Positions 26,009 through 39,736 of a stretch of 64,000 bases of DNA are shown here, one piece after another. Origin of the DNA: Kudoa neothunni (lineage: Eukaryota > Cnidaria); assembly GCA_964304625.1 (NCBI GenBank), contig OZ199840.1:8370001-8434000 (forward strand). The letters are read 5' to 3'. Made by a program: the position numbers and the translations under genes. Position 1 is the first letter of the stretch. The number at the start of each line of letters is the position of its first letter. The notes below the pieces were generated by a model that had not been told where the DNA came from, did not search any database, and was given only the letters and a program-made list of their open reading frames with translations.

Positions 26009-29000
26009 TTTGTAATATTAAATCATCCATATTATTGGACTGATATCGCCATTTCAAAACACCAATTTCATTGTTAAGGGGGAAATTACGGCCGCCCTCT
26101 TTGATGGCAATTACAGAATGTTCTAAAAATTGTTTCTTATCAATATTGGGATGAGTCTAAACAATTTTATGGTCTTTTTTAAATACAAAAAATTGTCACA
26201 ACTTGAAGGGTAAGTTTTGGATTTGGTCGTTGTGAAAATTGAAATTTCAAATTTGACAATTCATCCTCAGCAACATTCACAGTCATAATCCCAGTAACTT
26301 CGTAGTTTTCTAATTGGCCATTACGATTGATAAAGGTCGAAATTGTTTCATTTAGTTTGACTAATATTTTATAATCTCTAATTAAAGGATTAGCGTTTTG
26401 TGACGGTTGAGCGTTTGAAATCGGCATGGCGCTCGATAATGGTGCAGTCGAAATTGTATCATTGTTGGCAACAGGAGCAGGCTGAATATTTTTTTTCAGT
26501 TGTAACGATTTGACGGATTTAGCAAAATTGGTGTTAGACGTCGAAGTATGGTTGGTATTAGTTGTTCTAAAATAGTGTTCACTATCAATAATTGCATTCA
26601 TGAATCAAATAAATCATCTTATTAAATGCAAAATTTAATAATAATAATAATACCCATCCACCAGTTCATAAAATTAATCCTAAATGCTCATGCGCATATT
26701 TGAATTTTAATCCTACCCCCTACTCGACATACACATTCATGTATTTACAGTCGAGCCTGGATATTGCGTAATTTTTCGGGAATGGGAAATAACTGCGCAA
26801 TAAGTAGATTTTACGCAATATATGATATTGACGCATGCGCACTGAATATAAAACAAAATTTAGTTTGGATTTAAAATAACTGGTAATTTCGGCATGTGTG
26901 CGCCATTTTTGTATTAATCCAGGTATGAACTCCACAACTGGGATTGTTTTGAAAATAATGCTGTTGGATTTTTTACATAAAAATTTTCCGATTAAATTAA
27001 TCTACTGCATACGCTTAAGGTAAAGCTATTGGTTCTTCATGTATTTTCCCTCTCTTCTTCAATGTTGTCGATTTCGTCATATTTTGAATCTAGAAATTAA
27101 AGTTGATAAACAATTAAATAGTGTGACGAGATTTTAAACATTATTTTCGGAAAAATCTTGAAGTAAGTTTTAATTATCTAATAATGTTTAATTTAATATA
27201 TTGAAGAATTAAATATAATGTTCAAAAAGTCTAGATTCTCTGAAGCAATTTTGAATGATAGTCGATGTTACGTTTTCCTGTGCATGTTTTAAAGCCGGGG
27301 TCGGCAACCTTTTTGAGTGAGGGGTCGTGTTAAAATTAATCTACTAAAATGTTAAATTATTCCTAATTCAAAGTATGAGTTTAACTATGTACATAAGAAT
27401 TTATAAAAGTTATTAAAACCGTAAAAGTACGTCAAATCAAAAGTATTATATTCTAATGGTTTGCAAGTGCAGTGTAATCAACTCGTGCTTAACTTGTGAA
27501 TGAATGATTTATGGGACGATTTCAAATTACATTAGATATACCTATATGCCTATTTAAAAATATTTTACGCTTTTATAAGAACAATTTTAACATTATTGTA
27601 GAAATAATATTTATTCCAGTTTTCTGATTTAATGAAAATGAATTTTAGTCGTTTAAAATATTTATATTGACAACATATTGACGCTTAGAAAAATGATTTA
27701 GGTACTTTAGATATTACGAAAAATTCGTATGTCAGCCAATGCAGGGTGGGTCGTAGGTTGCCGACCACTATTTTAAAGTTTTAGTAGATCCAAAACGGTA
27801 TATTTAATTAAATTTGAATTATCCATATTTATTATGCTGCATTCTTCGTATTCTAGTGAAATTTCTGGGAATTCTACCGAAAAAACCATCACAGCTTGAT
27901 TATTCACCATCAAATTTTTTATAATCAATTCCAAGTCTATGTTTAAACCCCACGAGCCAACCGTTACTATTTACTACCGGTAAATTTGGCGATACCTTTC
28001 GTCTTTTCAACAATTATGTAAGCAGGAACAATCTTTTCTCATTTCGCATTTTAGTAAAGCATAAATAAATTAACTCAGTGTATTTGTCTGATTTTATTCT
28101 TTTTTTGAAGCGGAAACAATGAAATTAATAATATCACATAGAGAAGCTAAAATTCTATTAATTGTGGAGTGCCTTACAAATTTACTATATAAAGAAAACC
28201 GGAAATTCGTGTGTGTATGTGTGTACGCTTTTTTCATTGTTTATAGAGAGACATGTCGCTCCATTTGAGCACACATATGGAAAGATAAAATTTTATTTTA
28301 TCACAGAAAAATACGTAAAAAATTATAAAAGATTTGCATCCTACGAAATGACTAAAAATATTTTCACGCGGTATAATTTGAAGATTTAGGCAAACATATA
28401 GATCCTTTCGTTAAAATTTTAAAAAATTAATTTTAAACGTACCATAGTGTTTATTTTAATATAAAATTCATTTTTAAAAATATTAAATAAGGTAAGTTAA
28501 TTAAAATACAATTTTTCCTACTAATTGATTTCTCTTTCAAAATTTTTTCATACTTCTTTATATATTCAAAAATAACATTAAATAACTAAAATTCAGATCA
28601 AAAAATAGCTTTAAAATCCTAAGCCGAGCTAGCGAGCATATTCGGATTAACGTGAATTTCAATTTTATTTAGGAAAAGTTTAAAATTCTTTTACTTTTTC
28701 TGTTAAAAATAGTTATCTACATTGATTACTCCAAAATTTGTTTATAATGAATAACAGAGACCTATCAGATAACTCATTTGTTGCCGCGTTTTATATATTA
28801 ATGCGTTGCAAAATTAGAATAGATTAAAGAAAACTCATGTGATATTTATGTTTACTTTCTTGAAACGTACATTTTTGTGAACGTACTAAGTAAAAAGGTA
28901 ACAATTAACGGCCAATAAACCTAACTAGATCATATATTCACGTACCAAAGTTTGGTATTTTAGTAGATAATAAATATACGACGTAATATTACATTTTATA

Positions 29001-30542
29001 ACCAAAAACTAATTAATAAATGTTTATTTTTAGATTTTACATCATTTTTATATTAATTAAATAAATCCAACTTTATTTGTGTAATCTTTGTTCTATTTGT
29101 CCAAATTCTCTTAATTTACTTTAAACTTAAAATAATCTTGGCCTACTCTAGACTTTAATCTACTTGGCCGGGCAAGGAAGTCTACGCTAATAAATTATAT
29201 TGTGATTAGATAATTTCAATTTTTTTCAGCCACCGTTCGCTGATTCCATACCATTTTAGTTTCTCAGAATTCAAAAAGAAGTTTAATTGATGATTAACTG
29301 AACAAAACGTTACGTAGTAGCGAGATTTTAGTTTTGGCACACTCACTTAAATTCACACTTATTTAATAAAAACTTTTTATATTCGCCAGCCCAGTTAACA
29401 TTAGTTTAAATAATATAAAAGCAAAGTTTGAGTAAAAAATTTGAAAATATCCTTTATATTTTAATGGGCTTGTGAAATTATGCAATATCCAGGTTCGACT
29501 GTAGTTCAGTCTTAAAAGACAAGCGCGTATGCTTGTTTAGCGGTCAGTTTAAACCTTCACAATTATTGAAAAACAATGCTCAAATCTTATCTTAATAATA
29601 AGCTAAAGACGGGTAAAATATAGAGAATATAGGAGGACACCCAGTATTAATTAAGGGGTAATTTAAAATACTTGGTGGATTTTTGTGAAGCCTCAGACAC
29701 CACAAGGAAATCATTGGGTAATGCGGCGAAATTGTAGGAAGAGGAGGTGGGCTGAGTGCCTTTCAGGTTGTTAAATATATTAGACGCGAGTGAGGCTAAT
29801 GGGGAACTGAACAGACCGCCATGAGATCCCCGATGAGACAATCGCTCTTGTTGTCTTTGCAACTTTTGAATCATTTCAAATTCTTTAGCTTTTCGTTTCA
29901 TTGTCTCTTTGGCCTGATTTTCTCTGTCCTGTAAACAAGCGAATAATTTATTTAAGCTCATTATCGAGAATAAAAAAGAGGATAGCAATAGAAAATTACC
30001 TTTTTCACTATTTCGGCCAAAATCTCATTTTCACTGTGCATATCAATAGAAGCAGCAACATCGGTGAGATCGACATCTTCTCGATATCCCAATGAAACCA
30101 TCTCATCAAAAGCAAACACAAGAGTGAGCGCTTTTTCTCGAACCGTATCCTCATTCACAGGATAACAATAATGCGAAACAACTCGAGACAACATTCTTAG
30201 TGTTTCCAAATCCTCAAAAATGTTGCTGTCCAAACTTGTCATTAACACCATGTACAATAATCCCATCGGTTGGTACACATATCGAACATTGTCTCCGTCG
30301 ATAAATGTGTGTTGAGACTCGCTGTTCAAACAGGACAAAAAAGAGTTCAAATATTGCTCCACTGTGTTTTTGGAAAGATCTGCAAATTGTCTTGAAAGCA
30401 AAACTAAAATTCACTCATGAATAAAATATATATTCGGGAAAACTAATGTGTACTGGATCCATTTTTTGTTAGAACGGTAGCTGCTATTATCGTCTAATAT
30501 AAAATATAATCCCAAATTGGAAATTACAATAAAACTCACCAT
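26009..30542 (-). CDS. ARCN1: Delta-COP (archain), partial at 3' end
   Basis: Delta subunit of the COPI coatomer, which coats Golgi-to-ER vesicles and sorts cargo. Exons: tentative 30476-30542 (MVSFIVISN), 30000-30403 (longin-like domain, RYVYQPMG, LETLRMLSRVV), 29672-29928 (charged linker MKRKAKEF), 26203-26566 (polar linker, then start of the mu-homology domain: LVKLNETIS, YEVTGIMTVNV), 26009-26156 (THPNIDKKQF, FPLNNEIGVLKWRY). Exon phases agree at every join, and the last two exons align clearly with animal delta-COP. About the last 170 residues are absent near the gap. The intron 26567-29671 (3.1 kb) dwarfs the others and is filled by transposon sequence. Because the gene crosses 28087, the right-hand repeat copy is in its natural context. 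Confidence 0.9.
26748..29501. mobile_element. Pogo/Tigger-like element in a delta-COP intron
   Basis: The left terminus from 26748 and the inward-read right terminus from 29501 share CAG TCG A(G/A)C CTG GAT ATT GC(G/A) TAA TTT, about 27 bp with two differences. Both are flanked by TA (26746-26747 and 29502-29503). The size is 2754 bp. CAG ends and a TA target point to pogo/Tigger. No transposase frame survives inside. Two unrelated solo ends are an alternative reading. Confidence 0.55.
27295..27770. mobile_element. hAT-like MITE, 476 bp
   Basis: The ends read inward CCGGGGTCGGCAACCT and TAGTGGTCGGCAACCT. They are flanked by a perfect 8-bp duplication TTTTAAAG (27287-27294, 27771-27778). The GGTCGGCAACC ends and 8-bp target duplication are hallmarks of non-autonomous hAT elements. 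It is nested inside the larger pogo-like element. Confidence 0.85.
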
Positions 30543-31835
30543 CACACGACAAAAAATTAATCACCGGATAGATGACTCTGCAATCGGTGATCTTCGTATA
30601 AAGAATAACTTCAAACTTTTAGTTCTTTTTAGTGGCGTATACTTTGTTTTTATTGGTCATTAATTTTAAATAATTTATTCGGATAGCCCGAACTTTATTT
30701 TGGAGTATTAAAGTTGTTATGAGACATAGTATAAATGTGCCCTTAATTTAATCAATTCTTTTGTAATTATTTGTTTATTTGTTTTCTTTAAATAAATTTA
30801 AGATTTTTATATTATCTTTAATTGCTATATTGACTAGTATTCGTGAATTTTAATTAAAATTGAGTTATATTATTGTTAAACATTAAATAATTTTCAACTC
30901 AAATTATGAAAAGCAATCTATGCATTAACTATTTTTTAATACACCCTACCTAATTACATTATGTAATTCATGTGAAGTAATTATTTCAACGCGTGCATGT
31001 AAAATAAAAAAAACTGTTCAATTCAATGTTTATAATAATGTAGAGAAAATTATGTTAATAACATAATAAATTATTTTTAACCAATTTATATGATTAATTG
31101 TGGATTTTTAGTCATGATAGTGAATGTAATTATATTTTTAAATTTTACGGATTCAGGTACATTTGATTCTGTTATTTTTTTCGGCGTGATTATTATAACT
31201 ATTATTTTAATTAGGATTATCAAGTTTATAACGTATATCCTGCGATTCTATAAGCTTTTTAATGAATCTTACAGGGTCACAAAATTAACCTCGACCATAC
31301 GATTTGAAAAAATTGTAGTTAACGATCTAATTGAGTTTAAAGTAAGATTTGGTCGATTAAATATTCTTCCGTATGTATTTAAGATTTTAATCGGATATTT
31401 CGCGGAATGAGTAAAAATTTTTGAAATTAGTTAGGAAAAAATTTACGATTAATATTCTCAAGTTTATTGGCTTTAGTTTTTAATTTTTCTAGTTCCTATT
31501 CTAAGTTTTTAGCTTTTTTTAATTAAAATGATAAAACAAATTTGAAAAATGATTTAAAATTATAATTTGAGTTATATATTTGAGAAAATCCTTCATTCTG
31601 AATCCGGTACAAAAATTATTGGTCACCACGGAAATGATAAAAGTGAACAGATTATTTTATTGTTTAATTAAAAACTGTACAGTACAGTTACGAAAGTCAA
31701 TGTTGATAATTGGTTAGATTGGAAAGTTAATAATTTATTTTAATAATTTCACAATTTATGTAGCATTATCCATGAAATTTAAACGTTTAATTGATTGAAT
31801 AATTAGTAATATTTTTCTGTTACACATTCATTTAA
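30543..31835. other. Spacer, delta-COP to piggyBac (right copy)
   Basis: AT-rich and without recognised genes apart from the doubtful small frame at 31090-31410. Confidence 0.55.
31090..31410 (+). CDS. Doubtful small hypothetical protein, hydrophobic N-terminus
   Basis: A 106-codon frame starting MINCGFLVMIVNVIIF, with two hydrophobic stretches (about residues 3-17 and 28-45) and a basic tail. The family is not recognised. In the left copy a one-base deletion in a T run removes the first third. In sequence this AT-rich a frame of this length can arise by chance, and no splice or expression evidence is visible. Confidence 0.2.
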   Translation: MINCGFLVMIVNVIIFLNFTDSGTFDSVIFFGVIIITIILIRIIKFITYILRFYKLFNESYRVTKLTSTIRFEKIVVNDLIEFKVRFGRLNILPYVFKILIGYFAE

Positions 31836-34073
31836 CCCTCCGAGCGCCTGAAAATCGACTTTACACATCCTTTCTTTTGGGGTCTAATGGACCACACATT
31901 TTTTAAGCTTTAATTATGCAAGCAAATAAAATAAGTAATTTACTAAAATATAAAAGAAAATTAGCGATAAAATATAGAAAAATATCACATTGGCGATTTA
32001 TGGCGACAATTACCGAAGGGTTTACAATGTTAAAATAAGCATAAAATTCAACGATTTTAACATCTTTTTGAATCTACTGTTGTTTTAATAAATATGAATT
32101 TAATTCCTTATTAATAAAACAATATAACGAATTTTCCTCACAATTAATTACTTAAGAGTGGCGCCCAATAAAAACCGCAATATATAATATTTTGAAATAG
32201 ACAAAATATGAGATGTTTATGATATTTTAGTTTTTCTTATTAGAATATAACATGAAAATAATTTCTTAATGGTTTTCACAACAGTTGGCCCCACAAACAT
32301 AACAAATTGTCCTCGTTGTTCTATCACGCGATCTTGAACAAAAACAACATCTATTCTTGCGACGAGGAAATTCTTGAATGCAAGTAGAACTTTGATCAAC
32401 GAGATGTGCGTCTCTTCGAATATAATCCTTCATCAAACTATCCGCAAGCTCTTCAGAAACTTAACCCTTGAGCAATTACGGTCGCAGAAAATAGCCTAAT
32501 AAAGATAAAACGCATTTATCAAACTAAGATCAACCATATTGAAGAATATTGCCGTCGGCCATCGATTCGTATACCTTTTTACACTTGTTGTTGCAATAAT
32601 ACGATCAACCGTGTCCACCCCTCCTTTATAATGGTTATATTCCGAGATAATCATAGGTTTTTTTTGTTCACTATCTTCAACATCTGTATTGAAACAGGGG
32701 ATGTTAGCAGTAAAACTACTTTATATTTTTAGGAATGTGGGAGGTTAGAATTAGTTTTTGATTAAACAAAAAACGTATATTGAAGACCTCCCGCTTTGAA
32801 TTCTTTTTTAGCTGATCCGGAATATCTCATTTATTATTACGGATTGTTCCAGTTATTGTCATTCCCCATGTTAAGAGTTTTGGGACAAGAGGAACAGAGG
32901 TAAAGAAATTGTCGCAGATGATATTTCTCCTACTTTCATTTAATTCTGGAACATGATTTAGAACAATGTTTTCTCCAACATTTGTTGACATTTCATTGTT
33001 ATTTTTTCCCAAATATACCGAAATATTGTGAGTGTACTTGGTCTCGGGATCGGTAAGGAGAAAAAACTTTATTCCATACACTGCTGGCTTTGACGGCATA
33101 TACTGCTTAAACGGGACATTTTCCCCTAAAAGCAACTAATTGTTCGTCAATTGTCAAATTCTCCTGATATAACAAGTTTCTCTCGTTTCAAAATCATCAA
33201 AATGGATAGCTCTCGAAATATAAATAAACCTTTTTAATGGCATTATCTTTCGAAAAATATCCCTTCCCTTTTCAACACTCCATAGCAGTTTGAGTGATTC
33301 TAATTTAGCTTTAAAATTGGCATATACACAAGAATTCCTAAATATGCCAATAACCCTTGGTTTGTTAAATCCTTCCAAGAATGTTGATAATGAAAATTGC
33401 CGAACTTATTAGCATTCGAAATTACAGTTGAGAAAAAGGCCTCACCGAAAAATATGAGGAATGTATCAACCAACGAGGTGATTCTGCTTGAAGCATAAGC
33501 ATTCATACCTGGAGATTTTCGAATAATATTTTCTTTTGCGCTTTTAGTTATTTGAGGTTTATCAGTAGACCAAATTACACCATTCTTATCCTAGTATATG
33601 TTTCGATAGTATTTATTATCGTCAGAAATATTAGAATTGTGTGAATAATCAAATTCTTCAAGGTTATCATAAACTTCACTCACATCAGACTCAAATTCAT
33701 TCGAAATATCACACTCAGAACCACTCATGACAACATTTTGGTTGTCAGTAATGATCGACACCTATTGCCTACATGGTTTTTTGAATTTATCTGTTTCCTC
33801 TCGATAAATTTTTTTAATAATCAAAATTATTTTTTTTCGTATTTTAATAGAAAAAAAACATGGGGTCCGTTGGACCACAAAAGAAGGAAGTTGTAAGTAT
33901 TTTGATTATTTTCTGAATCAAAAATACGAATTAAAATTTTCTGTTATATTTTAATTTAGCATATATTTTAGGATAATAAATGAGATCTCTAATTTGTTGA
34001 TGCGTTAAAATGTTCTCTAAAATGGATTCAAACACCCCTTGAGGTTCAATGGACTCCAAAGACGCTCGGGAGG
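31836..34073 (-). mobile_element. Decayed piggyBac element (right copy)
   Basis: Same element as 3750-5987, with TTAA at 31832-31835 and CTAA at 34074-34077. The same terminal and subterminal motifs are present. Confidence 0.85.
32266..33728 (-). pseudogene. PiggyBac transposase remnant (right copy)
   Basis: Same broken gene as in the left copy. It has the early stop after the acidic N-terminus, split DDE blocks including CDNFFTSVPL, and the surviving cysteine-rich C-terminus ending CCENH. Shared lesions show that decay preceded the separation of the two copies. Confidence 0.88.
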
Positions 34074-34077
34074 CTAA

Positions 34078-35910
34078 ATTTGGTAAATTAATTACTAGAA
34101 ACTTTAATTGCTCTAAAATTAAAAATCATTGCTTAAGTTAATATAAACATAAATGTAATAGCTATAAAAATTATTAACTTTGTCATCATAACGAAATAGC
34201 TTTAACATTGAAATACTCACAATGTCATTTCTACTACGCCGTGATTAACCTATAAGTTAATAATCATATCAAATATAACTTTACAACAATTATTAATCAG
34301 AAACCAAAATAATGTAAATATGACGAAACGTGTATAAAAATTAATGACATATGATTTCACTTCATAAATTGTAAAACTAAAAGCCATATAAATCTACAAA
34401 TCATTTTAATAAGTATTATATTGTTCTTTTCTAATTATAACGATTTGAAGTTACAATCGCACTAAGATATAATGATTTTGAATTTAAACTATTCTTCGTT
34501 CGTTATAATATCCAAAAAAGATGCATTTACTCATAAAATCAATAATTTATTATTGATGATTTTCGTATTTCAAGGTTTAGACATTTATATTGCTTGCGTG
34601 TAGTCAGGGAAAAAATTTTGAAACTACAGTAACATTAGAAAAATTTGGTGAAACATAAAAAAATGGCACGATTAATATCTATCTGGCGCTTTCTCACTTT
34701 TGGACGAAAAACAGTCTTACGTACCTAGTAAGTATTATCGATTCTGATATGGAGGAGGAAAATTTTTATATTTCGATTTCATTTTAAAAATTTGTCCCAG
34801 GGAAATTGAATGGAAAAAAACATAAATTACTTATAAAATAATTGTTTTATCATATTATGCGAACGCATGACTCACATGGCCGCTTTGTATCCTCTTTAGT
34901 ATTTAACTTAAATGTTCTGATTTATAACAAAATGTACTAAGTCATAAAGTAAATCTGGGTGTTACTTTGGTTACCTAGGTTAAGCTGAAAAATTTTATAT
35001 TGATTGTAGTGCTAAAAGAAAAGGATTGTTTATTTGATAATTTAATGAGGTCCACACACACTTTTTTAAAGTCCATGTTATTTTAATAATACATTTAAAA
35101 AATTGTAAAAATAATGCGATTCACGTGATCGATGTTGCAATATTTTCTACATGTTCCGACCATCGCATGTTATTTCCTGTGATCTCTTTACTATATCTAG
35201 CAAAACAAACAATATTTCTGGAAATTTAGACGAATTAATAACACCACTAAGACTTTTCTTATACAATTTTATCAGAAACAATTTTATAGGATTAACCAAT
35301 AAATAATATTTAATCTTCGTAATAAACAAATCTGAAGTTAAATAACTGTTTATAATAGCGCGCAAAATAATACGTAAAATTGGTCAAATAATGGATTAGT
35401 AAAATATGAATGTCCAATGTTTTTTTATCATTATAAAATATTATTCTAATATATTAATAAAAAATAAAAAAATTTGATAATCGTCAAAACTCAAAATGTA
35501 TGTTAGAAAAATTGGCCAACTTGTGTTGACAAAAATATCTAATCCTAGTTCAGTAAAATTTATAGAAACTCTACATTATTTAGTTTACGTTATTTATCAT
35601 GAAGAATGTCTTGTATATTGCAATGAATTTTCATTCATTCGTATTTAATAACAAATGTTACTATTTATATTATTGTTATAATTTAAAAATTATCAGTGTT
35701 ATCTTTTTATAAAATAAACTGCATGCATTACAACAATATTTTAGCTTATTCATACCATTTTCATAAATACTAAATAAAGGCATGGTGTTTTTTATCAAAG
35801 ACTTAATTTTCTTTATAGAAAGAATGTCGTAATTAATTAGAGAATCATAAATGCTTAAAGATATATCGAAGATGATCCAAGTAAGTTAAAATTCGATTTG
35901 TCCGAGTCAA
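34078..35910. other. Gene-free spacer (right copy)
   Basis: Counterpart of 5992-7824. Nothing recognised. Confidence 0.5.
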
Positions 35911-37668
35911 TTAGAGAGTATTCCATACCACTTGATATCCATATTGATTATATAAGGCCAATTTGAATTTTTCAGATTGTTCAGCTGTTTGAAACTCCAG
36001 ACACATGCTCACCTAACAACAAATAAATGTGATAATGAATAGTTGGGAGTGTTAATACTTTGCAGAGATAGACACTAGCCTGTACAGAAACTCTTTCGGT
36101 GGAAATATCTCTGATGCTAATATAAATATAAATCTTTATTGAATCAGCATTAAAAATGAATACTTTATCTGATGATCATTTAGCATTTGGATGATCTTCT
36201 GGAGTCCACCGGGACGATCGTTTGTTAACAACGTAATTTTGGCAAGTCTTCCACTAGAAAACAAGGCTCGGTCGATAACATAAGTCAATGTGAGTGAATC
36301 TATATTTGATCCACCTAACATGAATGCCACTCTGAATAAATAATTTATAAGATTTGATATGTTTTGAAAACTTTTTATTTTGAAGATGATTGAGTTTGCC
36401 AGATACCAATGCCGCTACCCCAGCTGCCCCCGCTCCTTCAATGACACAGCGTTCATACTCCATCAGCTTGTAAATAGCTTTGAAAATATCACGTTCACTT
36501 AAAATGCCAAAAGTTAAAATATGTCTTAAAATTAATTTAATTAAAATGCTTTTACTCTACTTGAATCATCTGATCGTATAATGGAAGTAGAATGTTTAGC
36601 GGGTTTGCACCTACAGTTTTTACACTCAAACCTATTGCAATAGATTGAGAGAAACACTGGTAGTATTTATTTTTACCATCCGCTACAGTCAAACTTAAAT
36701 CTGTCTGCAATGTGACTAGCTGTTTGGCAGCTAATGCCTTATTCATAGAGTCACAGATACTAGTCTCCACTCCCTTTGATGATACCAAGTAAATTTCAAA
36801 CACATATATTGTACTAGTGAATTTACTATAATTTTGCAGTTGGGGAATAGTTTCTTAGTTGCTGTTGCAACACCCGAAATAAGGCCTCCACCTCCAACGG
36901 GAACGATCATTGCATCCAAATGATGAGTTTGTTGGGCTATTTCCAACATGACGGTTCCGTGCCCAGCAATAATCGAAGGATCATTAATACTTACAAAAAA
37001 ATATATTTAACTCTATCATCACTTATTAAGTTACCCATTAGCATATTTTAGGTTGTTTTGTTCGGCGTACGTGATAGCAGTAGCTTTAGCTTCATCAAAG
37101 CTTTTCCCCGTAACTATAACTTTGGCTCCGAGTTTTTGGCATTTTTCCACTTTTAATCGCGGAGACGTTTCGGGGATAAACACAGTTATGGGTATTGAAA
37201 GTTTTCTTCCATGATAGCTTAATCCTAAAGCATGGCTTCCTGATGATGCAGCCACAACACCTCTTTCACATTGCTCCTACCAAGTTATTGTGTGAGGACT
37301 GAAATGCGTCTGAAATAGATAGAAAGTACTTTAGTGAGCGATAATAGAAAATTTAATGCACCCCTTTCTTTGAATCTAAACAAAATCATTTTGGAAAAAA
37401 TATTTTAAGGACAATATTCACCCTCCTGTGCATTGGCGATAGTCATGTTTTAATAGCACTTCCATGTTATATTCTTCTGATAACTTTTCAGAAACCTAAA
37501 AATTACTAAAAGAAAATTGTATTTTTAAGTATTAAATTATATAATTCAGATGAGTTCATCGTTGCTGTAATAAATGATAAAATTTACCGAAAATTCTGTG
37601 AATTTGATTCCAGATTTTATTCTCATATAAGCATCTTCGATATCTTTGAATGGCACTATTTCTTCCAT
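35911..37668 (-). CDS. Threonine/serine dehydratase paralogue A (right copy)
   Basis: Counterpart of 7825-9582 at a constant offset of 28086. The eleven exons lie at the left-copy positions plus 28086 and encode the same 410-residue ACT-domain PLP enzyme. The altered motifs TGGFKERG and SSGSHA are present here too, so they are not sequencing errors of one copy. Nearby differences between copies (for example near 36027) fall in non-coding bases. Confidence 0.9.
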
Positions 37669-39227
37669 ATCGATTGGGATTATAATATTTTAACGAATCC
37701 TCAACGATATCTTGTAAATCTTAAAGTATTATGGTAATTAACCGGTTCAATTAATTAATATATTTAACAACAATCAAGCCACATTGAACATGTCTCAGCA
37801 TGGATGGAAAATTAAAAAATAATCCGTAAACTTATTTATATTTGTTGTTAAAGTCAAGCGGTATATTTATAGATGTGTAAACAAATTATCTCGAATAACT
37901 AATGATGATAAAAATTAAATTATAGAATTGTAGACTGAAACGATTTAATTTTGTAATTATAAATATAAAACCTGATTATTATTTGAATGTAATATTTTTT
38001 AACATGCTTTTTATAACTAAAATTATTTCCTATGATAAATGCAACTTGATGCACTTATGTGTTCTTTAATTACTTTGACACAAATCTATTTACATATACA
38101 AAAATGGATTAAACGGGATATACCAGGTGATCTAAGAATTCTTCATAATCAGTCATAAATGTTTTTTGATATTCTTTAAATTTATATAACAAAAAATTAA
38201 TGTCGGGAAGTATTATGATGTCTCGCTTATTATACAAAATGCCTCAAAATATCAATATCAATAACAGCTGAGCCAGAATTAAATAATTTAAGTGATCACG
38301 TGATTTTAAAATTTAATTCTTAAAATTTGGAGCTTCTATCTAACTCTCCAATATTTTTACTTTTAACTTACGAGTAAAATGCGGTTATTATACTCAAGAC
38401 AAGTTTAAGTAGCAATTTTCTATTTCCAATCGAATGATAAAATTGTTAATATCGCATTTTATTTCACATTTCTTTTTATCGTATCTCTAAATAATGTATC
38501 AATGTAACTTTTTTTTATTCCTACAAAAATAATTTAATGTGAAGCATTCTATAAGAAACATTTTGCTATTAATGAACTCAAACTTTTAAAATTTGTTAAA
38601 ATCAATATAGACAATTTTGATACTCTCATCAATTAACGAGTGTTAATCGAAAACATTAAAAAATGACTACAATCAATAATTGGATCAAAATATTTATAAA
38701 TGGACTGGGTTCATCATGCAGGAACCTAAAAATATCACTTTCTTCTTGCGATATCATTTGACAAAATAATTAAATATAAATGTCAGATACTACGAGAAAA
38801 TAGATCTGCGATTCTCGGATAAAACTAGACTCACACTCCCCTTAACATACGATAAGGTATGGTTGACTCAAATTTTCTCAAAAATTACTTTCTTTGGTGA
38901 GCGAATCTCGCACCCTCCAAGCCCAAAGTTCGCATCCCGTTGTTGAGGGAACCACTGAAATAGACTACGTTACTTCGCCAATGATTGTTTGTGTAGATTC
39001 TCAAAAGATACAATACAAAACGGTTAAATTTTTAAGTTTGAGCTGCTTAAGTCACACCTGACGACGTTGGAATCATAAGTTACAAAAATAACAACTAACT
39101 TAGAAAATATTGACGATTCAGTATCACTATTCTTTATAAATAACAACGAAATAAACATCGAGGTCCACATTATGATACAGAAAGAGAAAAAGATTTCATT
39201 TAATGTCTGGAAATCTATAACTTGATA
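37669..39227. other. Gene-free spacer (right copy)
   Basis: Counterpart of 9583-11141. Nothing recognised. Confidence 0.5.
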
Positions 39228-39734
39228 CAGTGCAACCTCGAAATTCGACCAAAAATATTGAATCAGTAAGACTTTTGAGTTCGAACACATAGATAATAGA
39301 TAGGGTATTCAGAACAAATCCAGTTGGAGCTAAAACCAGAGAAGAAAAGATTTTCAAGAAGGAGATTAGCTTAATCAAATTGTGCGTAAGTCATCGAAAG
39401 AAGAACCTTTATTATGTATCGTACGACGAACAAAAAATATTTATCCTATGTAACATGTGGATTATAAGGATTGTAATCCACCAATCATATACGCAATCGA
39501 GAACAGAGCGGGACGGCACCACAGACTTTAATGCTAATAACGTAGGTTCGAATCCCGATTCGGAGCTTGTGTTACATCGTATATCTCATTTTTAATAAAT
39601 AAGAATAAAAATAGTCATTTATTTGATGAGCAGTACGGATTAAACTAATTTTCATTATATTAAATGGGAAAAATTGGTTCGGAGTTCGAACACACTTCTA
39701 GAACGGATTATGGTCGAAGTCCTAGGTTACATTG
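39228..39734. mobile_element. Pogo/Tigger-like MITE (right copy)
   Basis: Counterpart of 11142-11648, with the same imperfect ends and TA flanks. Confidence 0.6.
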
Positions 39735-39736
39735 TA

